In this document: one piece after another, positions 1 to 8,702 of the stretch
Numbering within the stretch: the first letter of the stretch is position 1
Layout: every line of letters begins with the position of its first letter
Origin: Clostridiales bacterium
GTDB lineage: Bacteria > Bacillota > Limnochordia > Darwinibacteriales > B1SED10-159
Assembly (NCBI GenBank): GCA_003551965.1
Contig: PUOC01000166.1
Span: 1-39,808 of the forward strand
DNA: 39,808 nt
Direction: 5' to 3'
Program-made: the position numbers and the translations under genes
The notes under the pieces: model-generated
Told to the model about the DNA's origin: nothing
The model's database searches: none
The model's input: only the letters and a program-made list of their open reading frames with translations

Positions 1-417
1 AAAAAGACGCTTCATGATCGTCTTATCCATGGACACCGCCGAACCAGCCACACCAGCGCCGACGTAGGGAAGGCCCGCCAACTCTAGAAACCCCTGCACA
101 GTACCGTCTTCCCCATAGGGACCGTGCAGAACGGGAAACGCCAGATCCAAGCGGCCCACCGAGTCTGGGCCCGGATCCAGCACCAATGCCCGTGTCTCCG
201 AATTCAGCCGTTCCTCCAATTCGGCAAAACGCCCCTGTTCCAAAAGTTCCAAGGCCTGCGGCGGCTTCTTCCAAACCCCTTCCCGGGATATGCCGATGGG
301 TATCACATCATAGCGGGACGGATCCAGCATACGGATGATTGAGCGCGCCGACAACAGCGATACGTCATGCTCCCCTGAACGCCCGCCGAAAATAATGCCT
401 ATACGCAGTCGTTCCAT
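1..417 (-). CDS. ddl: D-alanine--D-alanine ligase, N-terminal part (cut by window edge)
   Basis: Makes the D-Ala-D-Ala dipeptide for peptidoglycan precursors in the cytoplasm, using ATP. Only the first 139 codons lie in the window; the ATP-grasp catalytic part is beyond base 1. Translation from the ATG at 417 shows the family N-terminal motif SGEHDVS near residues 14-20 and, around residues 98-133, HGPYGEDGTVQG, then YVGAG and the SAVSMDK segment that begins the central domain. The start is four bases after the ridA stop, so the two genes are probably co-transcribed. Family identification is firm; whether it prefers D-Ala or D-lactate as second substrate cannot be judged from this part. Confidence 0.93.
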   Translation of the reverse strand, partial: MERLRIGIIFGGRSGEHDVSLLSARSIIRMLDPSRYDVIPIGISREGVWKKPPQALELLEQGRFAELEERLNSETRALVLDPGPDSVGRLDLAFPVLHGPYGEDGTVQGFLELAGLPYVGAGVAGSAVSMDKTIMKRLF

Positions 418-421
418 ATCG

Positions 422-829
422 CTACCGCTTACCCGTTGACAATGGACAGTGAACCACCGCTTCCATTTCCACACCGGCACCCTTAGGCAGTGCAGAAACC
501 TCAACACAGGCCCGGGCCGGAGGATCCTCAGCGAAGTACTCACCATAGACAGCGTTCACAGCCGAGAAGTTATCCATGTCTGTAATGTAAATGCTTACCT
601 TCAGCACATGGTGCATACTGCTGCCGCATGCTTCAGCCACCGCTTGTAAATTGTCGAGTACCCGGCGAGTCTGCGCTTCAATGCCGCCTTCCACTAAGGA
701 ACCCGACTGCGGATCCAAGGGGATCTGTCCCGAAATGTAGGCTGTAGAGCCTGCATCGGTGATCTTCACTGCTTGGCTGTAGGCTCCTACCGCTGCGGGA
801 GCTTGTCTGGTTTCAATACATTCTTTCAT
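422..829 (-). CDS. ridA: RidA family reactive imine/enamine deaminase
   Basis: RidA hydrolyses reactive 2-aminoacrylate and related enamines released by PLP enzymes, protecting other PLP enzymes in the cytosol. The 135-residue length is typical of this trimeric family. The substrate-binding arginine (R106, in the PARACVEV segment) and the glutamate near residue 121 are both present, as are the early Y17 and the SGQIPLDP strand. It lies just upstream of ddl on the same strand and is divergent from galE. The link to a PLP-rich glycine cleavage block elsewhere in the window is suggestive only. Confidence 0.93.
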   Translation of the reverse strand: MKECIETRQAPAAVGAYSQAVKITDAGSTAYISGQIPLDPQSGSLVEGGIEAQTRRVLDNLQAVAEACGSSMHHVLKVSIYITDMDNFSAVNAVYGEYFAEDPPARACVEVSALPKGAGVEMEAVVHCPLSTGKR

Positions 830-896
830 GGGAAGTCCTCACTTTCTCGTTCATTTTTCGGGCGGGCCAGAACAAAACAAACTTTTCTCAAAGGAA

Positions 897-910
897 GTAA
901 AACGTTTACC
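897..910. promoter_or_regulatory. Candidate LacI-family operator before galE
   Basis: A dyad with the perfect 8-bp core AAACGTTT (centre CG at 903-904), in GTAAAACGTTTACC, lies 44 bases before the galE start in the ridA-galE divergent interval. A central CG with A/T-rich arms is typical of LacI/GalR-type regulators, which often control galactose operons. No such regulator gene is in the window, so this is inference from sequence shape. Confidence 0.4.
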
Positions 911-953
911 TCGAATCCTTCTAAACAGCGAACACCACAAAGGAGGTCTGGCC

Positions 954-1949
954 ATGGCCATTCTTGTCACCGGCGGAGCCGGATACATTGGCAGCCATAC
1001 AGTACGAGCCCTGCAAAAGCAGGGGCAGGACGTGGTTGTCCTTGACAATCTGCATAAAGGGCACAGAGCATCGGTCCGGGATATACCCCTGCATGTGGGG
1101 GATCTTGCCGATCCGTCTTTCTTAGATATGGTTTTCGGCCAGCATGCCGTCGAAGCAGTCGTCCATTTTGCGGCGCTGAGTCTCGTGGGCGAATCGGTGG
1201 AATATCCCAACCGCTATTTCCGCAACAACGCCGCCTATGCGCTGAACCTGTTGGACGCCATGGTAGAGCACCAGGTGGACAAGCTTGTGTTCTCCTCAAC
1301 CGCGGCCGTCTACGGCGAACCGGTAAAGGTACCCATTGATGAAGGGCATCCAAAGAGCCCAACCAATCCCTATGGCGAATCGAAATCGATGGTGGAGACC
1401 ATGCTGCGTCGCTACGAAGAAGCCTTCGGCCTCCGCTCCATATCACTGCGTTACTTCAACGCCGCCGGCGCTGACCCCTCCGGGGATATCGGAGAAGATC
1501 ACCAACCGGAGACGCACCTCATACCCATTATACTGCAAACTCTGCTGGGAAAAAGAAGCCACGTTAAAATTTTCGGCACCGATTACCCCACAGATGATGG
1601 TACCTGCGTACGCGATTACATCCATGTAAACGACCTCAGCGACGCCCACCTTCTTGCCTTGGATGCCCTCAGCCAGGGCTGCGGGACCAGTGCTTACAAT
1701 CTCGGGTCCGGGTGCGGCTACTCCGTTCGCCAGGTTATAGATGCCGTGGAAGCGGTCACCGGTGAGCAGGTGCCTGTTGCGGAGAGCCCCCGCCGGCCGG
1801 GGGACCCTGCCGTATTAGTGGCATCCAGCAGCCGGGCCCGCAGTGAATTGGGCTGGGAACCCCAGTATGAGAGTCTGCAGGCCATTGTCGAAACCGCCTG
1901 GCATTGGCACAAAAACCATCCCAACGGATACGAGGAGGAAACCCCATGA
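954..1949 (+). CDS. galE: UDP-glucose 4-epimerase
   Basis: Interconverts UDP-galactose and UDP-glucose with bound NAD, the last step of the Leloir pathway. The 331-residue protein has the Rossmann motif GGAGYIG at residues 7-13, the catalytic serine near 115-116 and the YxxxK pair Y140/K144 of short-chain dehydrogenases, and an NAAGADPSG segment typical of GalE. The ATG at 954 is chosen because it follows a strong AGGAGG ribosome site and starts directly with the Rossmann strand; the reading frame stays open upstream but without family homology. First gene of a galE-small ORF-galT-galK operon with overlapping or closely spaced genes. Confidence 0.97.
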   Translation: MAILVTGGAGYIGSHTVRALQKQGQDVVVLDNLHKGHRASVRDIPLHVGDLADPSFLDMVFGQHAVEAVVHFAALSLVGESVEYPNRYFRNNAAYALNLLDAMVEHQVDKLVFSSTAAVYGEPVKVPIDEGHPKSPTNPYGESKSMVETMLRRYEEAFGLRSISLRYFNAAGADPSGDIGEDHQPETHLIPIILQTLLGKRSHVKIFGTDYPTDDGTCVRDYIHVNDLSDAHLLALDALSQGCGTSAYNLGSGCGYSVRQVIDAVEAVTGEQVPVAESPRRPGDPAVLVASSSRARSELGWEPQYESLQAIVETAWHWHKNHPNGYEEETP

Positions 1950-2032
1950 AGAAGACCATTGTAACACGGGATGATGGCCGCAAAGTAATCTTTTATGTCT
2001 TTGACAAAAATAAAAACACGAAAGGGGAATAG
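1946..2032 (+). CDS. 28-residue small ORF coupled between galE and galT
   Basis: ATG overlaps the galE stop in an ATGA junction, is preceded by GAGGAGG, and the frame closes two bases before the galT start region. The product is a basic 28-residue peptide beginning MKKTIVTRDDGRKVIFYVFD and ending KNKNTKGE. No family is recognised and no membrane segment is visible. The good ribosome site and exact fit between two genes suggest it is translated, either as a true small protein or as a coupling peptide that carries ribosomes into galT. Confidence 0.5.
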   Translation: MKKTIVTRDDGRKVIFYVFDKNKNTKGE

Positions 2033-2034
2033 CC

Positions 2035-3003
2035 ATGTCTGAACTCCGCTGGAATCCGCAATTGAAGCAGTGGGTGGTCGTGGCCGGACACCGTCAAGAC
2101 CGCACTTACAAGCCGCCGGCAGAGTTCTGCCCCTTGTGTCCGACCAAGCCCGGCGAGTTCCCCACAGAAGTACCGGCTGAGGAGTACGAAATTGTGGTCT
2201 TCGAAAACCGTTTCCCATCACTGCATTTTCCGGCACCGGCGCCGGATGTAGAGGCGACGGACCTCTACCCGGTGGCACAATCCACGGGATTCTGCGAAGT
2301 TGTGCTGTACTCATCGCAGCACAACAGCACGTTGGCCGATGCCAGTGAAGAGCATATCCATCACCTGATTCAGGTCTGGACAGATCGCTATCAGGAACTA
2401 GGCGATCGGGATGGGATCGAGTATGTGCTGATCTTCGAAAACAAGGGCGAGGCAGTCGGCGTCACCCTGCACCACCCCCACGGCCAGATCTACGCCTTCC
2501 CCTTCATTCCACCGGTAGTGGAAAAGGAACTAGAAGCAGCCCAGGAACATGTCAACACACACGGCAGCTGCCTCTACTGCCGCATTCTTGACGAAGAAAC
2601 TAAAGACGGACAGCGCATCGTTGTGGACGGAGAACACTTCACTGCCTTTGTTCCCTTCTTTGCCCGCTATCCCTTTGAAACCCACCTCTATGCAAAACGT
2701 CACCTTGGGAGCTTGCCCCAAATGACCGACGACGAACAGCGGGACCTAGCGTCGGTCTTAAAGCGGCTCATTATCCGGTTTGACCAACTGTTTCAGATGT
2801 CTCTGCCTTACATTATGGTGCTGCACCAGTCACCAACAAAGGGAGAACACAATGCCTATCACTTCCACTTTGAATTTTATCCCCTCAACCGCTCCGAGAC
2901 AAAGCTGAAATATCTAGCGGGAGTGGAAGCCGGGGCGGGGACTTTTATTACGGACATGTCTCCGGAATACCAAGCACAGCGCCTGAAGGGGGAGATCGAC
3001 TAA
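2035..3003 (+). CDS. galT: Galactose-1-phosphate uridylyltransferase, class I
   Basis: Transfers UMP from UDP-glucose to galactose-1-phosphate through a uridylyl-histidine intermediate. The 322-residue protein shows the HIT-like active site HPHGQ at residues 147-151, with H149 as expected nucleophile, and the metal-binding pair C32/C35 in FCPLCP. A second CxxC lies near 180 in CLYCRI. This is the class I (GalT family 1) type rather than the unrelated Bacillus-type class II enzyme. The stop overlaps the galK start by one base (TAATG), so translation is coupled. Confidence 0.96.
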   Translation: MSELRWNPQLKQWVVVAGHRQDRTYKPPAEFCPLCPTKPGEFPTEVPAEEYEIVVFENRFPSLHFPAPAPDVEATDLYPVAQSTGFCEVVLYSSQHNSTLADASEEHIHHLIQVWTDRYQELGDRDGIEYVLIFENKGEAVGVTLHHPHGQIYAFPFIPPVVEKELEAAQEHVNTHGSCLYCRILDEETKDGQRIVVDGEHFTAFVPFFARYPFETHLYAKRHLGSLPQMTDDEQRDLASVLKRLIIRFDQLFQMSLPYIMVLHQSPTKGEHNAYHFHFEFYPLNRSETKLKYLAGVEAGAGTFITDMSPEYQAQRLKGEID

Positions 3004-4166
3004 TGGATGCAGCATCACTGCAAAAGGTCTTTGGCGAAACCTTCCCGGAACAAGACCAGTGCATAACCGTTTCTGCACCGGGACGGGTCAACTTAATCGG
3101 TGAACACACCGACTACAATGACGGGTTTGTTCTGCCCATGGCAATAGATGCAAAGATTCTGCTGGTGGGAGCCCTGCGCAGGGATACGCAAGTCAGAGTC
3201 TATTCGGTGGATTTCGATGAAAGCGACTCCTTCGACCTCCAGTGTATTGCGTCTAGTGCTGATCGTCCGTGGAGCAATTACATCCGCGGGGTATGCAAGC
3301 TATACCCCACAGAAACCCAGTCAATTCCGGGGGGAATGGATCTGGTTATGCAGGGTAATGTCCCCCAGGGCGCTGGCCTATCTTCTTCGGCAGCGCTGGA
3401 AATCGGAACCGCCGTTCTGATCCGGGAATTGAACGGTTTCTCCGCGGACGGTGTAACCTTGGCCAAACTGGCCCAGCGGGCAGAGAACGAGTTCGTTGGA
3501 GTACAGTGCGGCATCATGGACCAGTTTATTTCGATCCTCGGCGAAAAGGACCATGCTCTGTTTGTGGACTGCCGGTCACTGGACTATGAGCGAGTGCCGG
3601 CACCGTTTAAGGCAGCCGATGCCAGCATTGTCGTCATTGACACGGGAGTCAAGCGCGGACTGGTGGACTCCAAATACAACGAACGCAGGCAGCAGTGCCA
3701 GGAAGCGGTCGAAGCTCTGCGCACATGGCAGCCGGAATTGACCTCTTTGAGAGACGTAACGCCCGATTTAAAGGCAAGAATAGAACAGCTGCCCGCAGTG
3801 TCAGCCAAGCGCGCCCGCCATGTGGTATCCGAGAACGAACGAGTTCTTAAGAGCGTCAGGGCCCTGAAACAGGGTGAGCTGCAGCGTTTTGGCCAGTACA
3901 TGAATGCTTCCCACGACAGCCTTCGGGATGACTATGAAGTGAGCTGCCGTGAACTGGATCTCCTAGTGGACTTGGTGCGGGATAATCCCGAGACCTATGG
4001 TTCACGCATGACCGGAGCAGGATTTGGAGGCTGCACTGTATCCTTGGTTCCCACGAAGGAAATACCCGATATCCGTTCGCGGGTGCTGTCACAGTACGAA
4101 AAGGAAACCGGACTAGCCCCGCGCATGTTCGTTTTCCAGGCGGCCGCCGGGGCCCGTCGCGTATAG
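3003..4166 (+). CDS. galK: Galactokinase
   Basis: Phosphorylates galactose at C1 with ATP, the entry step of the Leloir pathway. The 387-residue GHMP kinase carries the galactokinase signature GRVNLIGEHTDYNDG at residues 27-41, the phosphate-binding loop QGAGLSSSAALE near 122-133, and the C-terminal GHMP motif GSRMTGAGFGGC. Last gene of the gal operon; a strong intrinsic terminator follows 17 bases after the stop. No transporter, mutarotase or regulator gene accompanies the operon here. Confidence 0.97.
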   Translation: MDAASLQKVFGETFPEQDQCITVSAPGRVNLIGEHTDYNDGFVLPMAIDAKILLVGALRRDTQVRVYSVDFDESDSFDLQCIASSADRPWSNYIRGVCKLYPTETQSIPGGMDLVMQGNVPQGAGLSSSAALEIGTAVLIRELNGFSADGVTLAKLAQRAENEFVGVQCGIMDQFISILGEKDHALFVDCRSLDYERVPAPFKAADASIVVIDTGVKRGLVDSKYNERRQQCQEAVEALRTWQPELTSLRDVTPDLKARIEQLPAVSAKRARHVVSENERVLKSVRALKQGELQRFGQYMNASHDSLRDDYEVSCRELDLLVDLVRDNPETYGSRMTGAGFGGCTVSLVPTKEIPDIRSRVLSQYEKETGLAPRMFVFQAAAGARRV

Positions 4167-4183
4167 CCCCAACGGGAACGAGA

Positions 4184-4220
4184 GCCTCCCCTTGTCAGTA
4201 ATTCCGTGGGGAGGCTTTTT
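4184..4220 (+). terminator. Intrinsic terminator of the gal operon
   Basis: Perfect 8-bp stem GCCTCCCC (4184-4191) with GGGGAGGC (4208-4215), followed by five T. Ends the gal operon facing the convergent protease gene. The other strand lacks a T run, so it acts in the plus direction. Confidence 0.9.
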
Positions 4221-4229
4221 GTTCTTCAG

Positions 4230-6179
4230 TCATGGATGGCCCAGTTCGAAAACCGGCTTATGCAGTCCATCGGGGAATACGTGGTTCATAATGTCGTCTA
4301 CCGTATCCACTCCAATGATGTCCAGGCCTGCCGGTGCCTGCGAAAGGCTCCTTTTGTTCTCCTGAGGAATCAGCATTGTTTTCATGCCTGCCTGTCTGGC
4401 GCCGTAAAGTTTGCCGTGGATACCTCCGACGGGCTTGACCTTGCCTTGCAGGGATATTTCGCCGGTCAAGGCCAATGTCTGGGGCAGAGGCCAGTGATAT
4501 ACGGAACTCACGATGGCCAGAAAGATCGCGGCTCCCGCCGACGGACCATCAATGTTTCCGCCGCCCACTATATTGATGTGCACATCATAGGCCGACAGTT
4601 CTTTGCCCGTTACGCGCCGGAACAGGGAGGCTGCATTGAACACGCTGTCTTTGGTCATGGAGCCGGCCGTATCATTGAAGCGGACCTGGCCCTTGCCCGC
4701 TTCGCTGGCGGGAAATGCAGCCGCCTCAATTTCTAGAACCGAACCCCAATAGCCACTGACCCCTAAGCCAAACACCTTGCCCACTTCACTCTGTTCTGAC
4801 GCTTTCTCCAAGACATAGGGGGCTAGACGTCCAGCTTCGATCACTTCACGGATATCTTGGATCGTAATTTCGGTGTCCGGTACAGAAGCTTCGCCGCTGC
4901 GGTATAGAGCCGTGCTGTAGGCATCGGCCAATAGGCGAACGGCCTGGCGGCCATCAATGGTGTACTCGGCAACATACGCGGCCGCCCCGTTCTCAAGAGT
5001 GACTTCGAGCCGCTGCGCCCCTTGGTTTACGATGCCCACCACATCCTCCGGCGTAAGGGGGTCGAAATACACCTCTGCGCAGCGGGAGCGAAAGGCCGGA
5101 TTAATATCACTGGGATCCCGTGTTGTAGCACCAATCAAGACAAAATCGGCCGGAGCACCATCTTGAAAAAGCTTACGAATATATTGCGGCACCTGCGGGT
5201 CGTCCGGATCATAATAGGACGACTCAAAAAACACCCGTTTGTCCTCGAGGACCTTTAGTAATTTGTTCTGCAGAACGTATTCCAGTTCACCGATTTCATC
5301 GATGAATAGCACGCCGCCGTGGGCTTCTGTAACCAGTCCCGGCTTTGGCTCCGGCACCGAACCATCAGCCAAGTCCCGTCTGGCACCCTGGTAAATGGGG
5401 TCGTGCACCGAACCCAACAGCGGATTCGTTACTTCTCTTGGATCCCAGCGCACGGTCGAGCCATCCACTTCGACAAAAGGCGCTTCGTCTGCAAAGGAAG
5501 CGTGCCGGCTCCGTCTCGCCTCTTCCAGGGCCAAGCGGGCCACTGTTGTCTTGCCCACACCCGGAGGTCCGTAAAGGAGTATATGCTGGGGAAACGGTGA
5601 ACCCAGCTTCGTCATCAGTGAGCGCACGGCCGAGGCTTGTCCCACCACCTCGCTAAGGTTCTGCGGCCTCATAACCTCCAGAGCTGAACTGGCCAAACCG
5701 CGCGTTTCCAATGACTCTAGTTCTTCGAACTTTTTCCTCGTATGCGCATTATCCGGCCCCGAATCCTCTTTCAGCAGTTGCAGACGGATGTCTTTGACAT
5801 ATTCTTCGTGACGTTCCTGCATCTTGGCGGCAATTTTGTTCTCCAAATCCTCCTCGACACTTCGTCGAGCAAGCACATCGGCCAAATGATCTTCCAAATA
5901 TTCCAGCTCTTTTTCCGGTGCCTTGCTCGATTTCCACTGGATTGTCGGATCCTCAAACACCAGTCGAGACAACGCGGTAATCTGATCGCAGACATCGTCT
6001 GATTCCATGAAGGCCAGGGCGTCAAGTTTCCCGGCTTTTAAAACCAACTGTTCGGGACCGTAGAGGTCCTTCAGCAGTCCATACAAAGCGTGGATACGCC
6101 GCCGCAGAGCTTCGCTGCCATGACCCGGCCGCCTATCCTCTTTTCCTTCAGAGAGCCATTTTTCCAACAAAGCTGTCAC
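4230..6179 (-). CDS. Lon-family ATP-dependent serine protease (LonB/LonC-like)
   Basis: An AAA+ protease with a fused S16 peptidase domain. In the 649-residue protein, residues 1-165 are a charged, partly coiled-coil N-terminal region without the LAN domain of LonA. The AAA+ module follows: Walker A GPPGVGKT at 204-211 and Walker B VLFIDEIG near 290-297. The C-terminal protease has the catalytic serine S548 in DGPSAGA and lysine K590 in GGIHGK, 42 residues apart as expected. No transmembrane segment is seen, unlike archaeal LonB. Start is GTG at 6179, 13 bases after rplI, so it is likely the last gene of the yybS-rplI unit. In Bacillus subtilis this position after rplI is held by dnaC. Confidence 0.9.
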   Translation of the reverse strand: MTALLEKWLSEGKEDRRPGHGSEALRRRIHALYGLLKDLYGPEQLVLKAGKLDALAFMESDDVCDQITALSRLVFEDPTIQWKSSKAPEKELEYLEDHLADVLARRSVEEDLENKIAAKMQERHEEYVKDIRLQLLKEDSGPDNAHTRKKFEELESLETRGLASSALEVMRPQNLSEVVGQASAVRSLMTKLGSPFPQHILLYGPPGVGKTTVARLALEEARRSRHASFADEAPFVEVDGSTVRWDPREVTNPLLGSVHDPIYQGARRDLADGSVPEPKPGLVTEAHGGVLFIDEIGELEYVLQNKLLKVLEDKRVFFESSYYDPDDPQVPQYIRKLFQDGAPADFVLIGATTRDPSDINPAFRSRCAEVYFDPLTPEDVVGIVNQGAQRLEVTLENGAAAYVAEYTIDGRQAVRLLADAYSTALYRSGEASVPDTEITIQDIREVIEAGRLAPYVLEKASEQSEVGKVFGLGVSGYWGSVLEIEAAAFPASEAGKGQVRFNDTAGSMTKDSVFNAASLFRRVTGKELSAYDVHINIVGGGNIDGPSAGAAIFLAIVSSVYHWPLPQTLALTGEISLQGKVKPVGGIHGKLYGARQAGMKTMLIPQENKRSLSQAPAGLDIIGVDTVDDIMNHVFPDGLHKPVFELGHP

Positions 6180-6192
6180 AAGCCTTTCTACG

Positions 6193-6639
6193 TTAGCTTT
6201 CAGTTACCTGGACACGGATCGTCACGTGCACTTTGGGGTGCAATTTTACCGTCACATCGGTGGTTCCCAAGCTTTTGATCGGATCTTTTAAGACTATTTT
6301 CCGCTTGTCCACATCCACTTTATATTGTTTCTTCAGTCGATCAGCGATCTCCGCCGCCGTAATAGAGCCAAACAGCTTGCCGGCATCTCCGACCTTGGCG
6401 GTAATCTGCAACTTCTGGCCGTCTAGGCGTTTGGCGGTTTCTTGGGCCGCCTCTAACTCTCGCCGGCGTTTGTCCTTTTCCACTTTCTTCTCTGCTTCTA
6501 CGCGGCGGACATTACCCGATGTGGCTTCTTCGGCTAGACCCTTGGGAATTAGGTAATTGCGCCCGTACCCCTCGGCTACTTCTACCAATTCGCCAGTCTT
6601 GCCCAGCTTTTTGACGTCCTGTGTCAAAATGACCTTCAT
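6193..6639 (-). CDS. rplI: 50S ribosomal protein L9
   Basis: Binds 23S rRNA at the base of the L1 stalk and helps maintain reading frame. The 148-residue length is standard. The N-terminal domain carries the L9 signature around residues 13-40 (GKTGELVEVAEGYGRNYLIP), followed by the long charged connecting helix and the C-terminal domain. It starts three bases after the yybS stop, so the two are co-translated. Confidence 0.98.
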   Translation of the reverse strand: MKVILTQDVKKLGKTGELVEVAEGYGRNYLIPKGLAEEATSGNVRRVEAEKKVEKDKRRRELEAAQETAKRLDGQKLQITAKVGDAGKLFGSITAAEIADRLKKQYKVDVDKRKIVLKDPIKSLGTTDVTVKLHPKVHVTIRVQVTES

Positions 6640-6642
6640 CGT

Positions 6643-7608
6643 TTATCCCTCCGTCACTTCGTATTTTCCATGCAGTTTTCGGAAATCAAACCATGTGTCT
6701 AGCATTCCTGCCAAAGCCACAACGAGCGTGAACGGACCGCCGCCCGTGAGCAAAAGCACTACCATTACCCCGCGCAGGATCTTGGCCACATTGTACTTGT
6801 CAAAAAAGAACCAGCCAATGGCTATGCCCTGCAGGAGGAATAGATAGATGAAGAACAAGTCGAGGTTCATCATGACCGTGTACCAGACCTCCTCGACCGA
6901 CGGGAAGAAGACAGGGACCAACGAAAGGACCCGCACCACGATAAACCCCCAGGCGGCATACCAAGGCCATCTCCACCGGGCAAAGGGCGGAACCCAGGGA
7001 ACATCGATATGAATGTCGCGGATTCGCTTGGCCAGAAGGCGCACGAAGAACAAATTGGCATAGGTCTGCAGCAGTGCAGACAGCAGAATTCCAAGGGGGA
7101 TCAGCATGCGCACAGATTCCGTCAACACTGCTGTCATACTTTCCAGTTCTACCAGCATGTCATCGGGGACGCCAAAGGTTTCGTAAATCGACGACCATTG
7201 TCCGACGCTGGCCTCCATGGCCTCAAGACCCATAGAAACAAGATTGGTCCCAAAGAGAATGGAGTACACGCCAATGCGAAGCCCGAAGGTAACCAGTGAG
7301 GCAATCACACCCGCAGCCAGGAGCTGCGCGAAATTGAATTTCTCTCGAAGGCCCATGCCCAGCGAGACACCTAGAATGCCGGTGATGAGAAGATTGACGG
7401 CCATGAGGGGTGAACTAAAAACCAGTGACGAGACAAAAGCTGCCACCACTGCCACAAGAACCCCCGTTCGTAAGCCATGGCGGACTACTAGAAGGATCAG
7501 GGGGACAGGAATAAGCATACTAACAAAGACCGAATACATGCTAAGATAGGTCAGTCCGACCATCAGAGTAGTGAGCATGGCCCCTTCCGTTAAGGAACGG
7601 GTTTTCAC
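6643..7608 (-). CDS. yybS: YybS family (DUF2232) polytopic membrane protein
   Basis: A 321-residue integral membrane protein with about eight hydrophobic segments, matching the YybS/DUF2232 family in length, helix pattern and position upstream of rplI. Function is unknown; the fold class resembles small-molecule or ECF-type membrane proteins. The start is GTG at 7608 with a GGAGGT ribosome site. In Bacillus subtilis the c-di-AMP phosphodiesterase gene gdpP lies between yybS and rplI; here the two genes are only three bases apart and gdpP is absent from this spot. A terminator separates it from rpsR, so it needs readthrough or its own promoter. Confidence 0.85.
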   Translation of the reverse strand: MKTRSLTEGAMLTTLMVGLTYLSMYSVFVSMLIPVPLILLVVRHGLRTGVLVAVVAAFVSSLVFSSPLMAVNLLITGILGVSLGMGLREKFNFAQLLAAGVIASLVTFGLRIGVYSILFGTNLVSMGLEAMEASVGQWSSIYETFGVPDDMLVELESMTAVLTESVRMLIPLGILLSALLQTYANLFFVRLLAKRIRDIHIDVPWVPPFARWRWPWYAAWGFIVVRVLSLVPVFFPSVEEVWYTVMMNLDLFFIYLFLLQGIAIGWFFFDKYNVAKILRGVMVVLLLTGGGPFTLVVALAGMLDTWFDFRKLHGKYEVTEG

Positions 7609-7685
7609 GGTTTTACACCTCCAATCTCCGTTCAGACGGAAGTCTTCTGCAAATCCAAGGGGCTCTCCTTCTTCCCCTTGGCTTG

Positions 7686-7711
7686 AAAAAAAGGAGCAGC
7701 TCCGCTGCTCC
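7686..7711 (-). terminator. Intrinsic terminator after rpsR
   Basis: Perfect 8-bp stem GGAGCAGC/GCTGCTCC with a 3-base loop (7693-7711), followed on the minus strand by seven T (7692-7686). It closes the rpsF-ssb-rpsR operon six bases after the rpsR stop. Confidence 0.93.
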
Positions 7712-7716
7712 CTTTG

Positions 7717-7947
7717 TCAGTCGATGGTATAGGGCATCAATGCCATCTGCCGTGAACGCTTGATTGCCGAAGTCATCTGCCTTTGGTGCCTAGCACAGTT
7801 TCCGCTGATTCGGCGGGGCAGAATCTTACCGCGTTCGGTGATATAGCGGCGCAGGCGGCCTACTTCTTTATAGTCCACTTGGTCAATCTTATCTACGCAG
7901 AAAGAACAAACTTTCCTTCTTCCGCGGCGACGATTGTCTCTAGCCAT
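7717..7947 (-). CDS. rpsR: 30S ribosomal protein S18
   Basis: Small-subunit protein that binds 16S rRNA as a heterodimer with S6 on the platform. The 76-residue basic protein contains the S18 core with KVCSFC, the [20 protein letters not shown] segment and [10 protein letters not shown]. Two cysteines in CSFC suggest the zinc-using (C+) form. Third gene of rpsF-ssb-rpsR, the conserved bacterial order. Confidence 0.98.
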   Translation of the reverse strand: MARDNRRRGRRKVCSFCVDKIDQVDYKEVGRLRRYITERGKILPRRISGNCARHQRQMTSAIKRSRQMALMPYTID

Positions 7948-7971
7948 TTGCTCGCCTCCAAACCTAAGAAT

Positions 7972-8376
7972 TTAAAATGGGACATCATCAAATCCCGGTT
8001 CGGGCGATTCGTGTTGATCCTGCGTACTGCTGTCTCCGGACGAACTGCGGCTGCTGTCGGCCCGATCCAAGAAACGAACCGCGTCGGCCACGATTTCTGA
8101 CGCCTTGCGGCGAATACCGTTGGAATCATCATAGGAGCGGATCTGCAGACGACCATCTACAGCCACTAAACGCCCCTTATTCAGATGGTTGGCACAGGTC
8201 TCAGCCAACTTTCGCCAGGTCACGATGTCAATGAAATCTGCTTCCCGTTCACCACTTTGGTTTGTAAAGGGACGATCCACAGCCAAGGTGAAGCTGGTGA
8301 CTGCAATACCGCTTTGTGTATAGCGCAGTTGAGGATCAGCTACTAAACGCCCAATGAGAACACATCTGTTCAACAC
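7972..8376 (-). CDS. ssb: Single-stranded DNA-binding protein
   Basis: Coats single-stranded DNA during replication and repair and recruits partner proteins. The OB fold spans about residues 1-105 and begins with the hallmark MLNRCVLIGRLVADP. A short Ser/Asp-rich linker follows, and the protein ends in the acidic tip DDVPF that contacts RecO, PriA and other partners. At 134 residues it has a short linker compared with Bacillus SsbA (172). Its place between rpsF and rpsR marks it as the essential housekeeping copy. Confidence 0.97.
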   Translation of the reverse strand: MLNRCVLIGRLVADPQLRYTQSGIAVTSFTLAVDRPFTNQSGEREADFIDIVTWRKLAETCANHLNKGRLVAVDGRLQIRSYDDSNGIRRKASEIVADAVRFLDRADSSRSSSGDSSTQDQHESPEPGFDDVPF

Positions 8377-8394
8377 GGCCTGTCACTCCTTTGC

Positions 8395-8688
8395 TCATTC
8401 TTCATCGTTTTTTCGAACGAGCAGAAAACGAACGACTTCTTCGGTGATCTTCAGCACACGTTCGACTTCAGTAGTCGTCTCGTCATCTGCATTGAAATCG
8501 ATCACCACATAGAAGCCTTCGGTGTTGCCGCGGATCTCATAGGCCAGTCGACGCTTACCCCACTTGTTGATATTGGTCACTTCGCCGCCGCCTCGCTGGA
8601 TCAAATTGCTGGTCCGCTCGATGACGGCGTCGGTCGCTTCCTCTTCTAAGTCGGGATTGACAATCAGCATTAATTCGTAAGCGCGCAC
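8395..8688 (-). CDS. rpsF: 30S ribosomal protein S6
   Basis: Partner of S18 on the 30S platform. The 97-residue protein starts GTG at 8688 behind a strong GGGAGGAGGTGA ribosome site and shows the S6 core: RAYELMLIVNPDLEEE, then GKRRLAYEIRGNTEGFYVVIDF. First gene of the operon; its leader may hold an S6-S18 feedback element. Confidence 0.98.
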   Translation of the reverse strand: MRAYELMLIVNPDLEEEATDAVIERTSNLIQRGGGEVTNINKWGKRRLAYEIRGNTEGFYVVIDFNADDETTTEVERVLKITEEVVRFLLVRKNDEE

Positions 8689-8702
8689 CTAAGCTTCACC
8701 TC

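Noticed and set aside
275-290. A second Noc-binding-like site (TTCCCGGGATAT) within ddl
   Set aside because: Only 11 of 14 bases agree with the consensus.
4206-4736. Long open frame on the plus strand opposite the protease gene
   Set aside because: It lies antisense to the conserved Lon protease domain, has no family likeness and is a reading-frame shadow.
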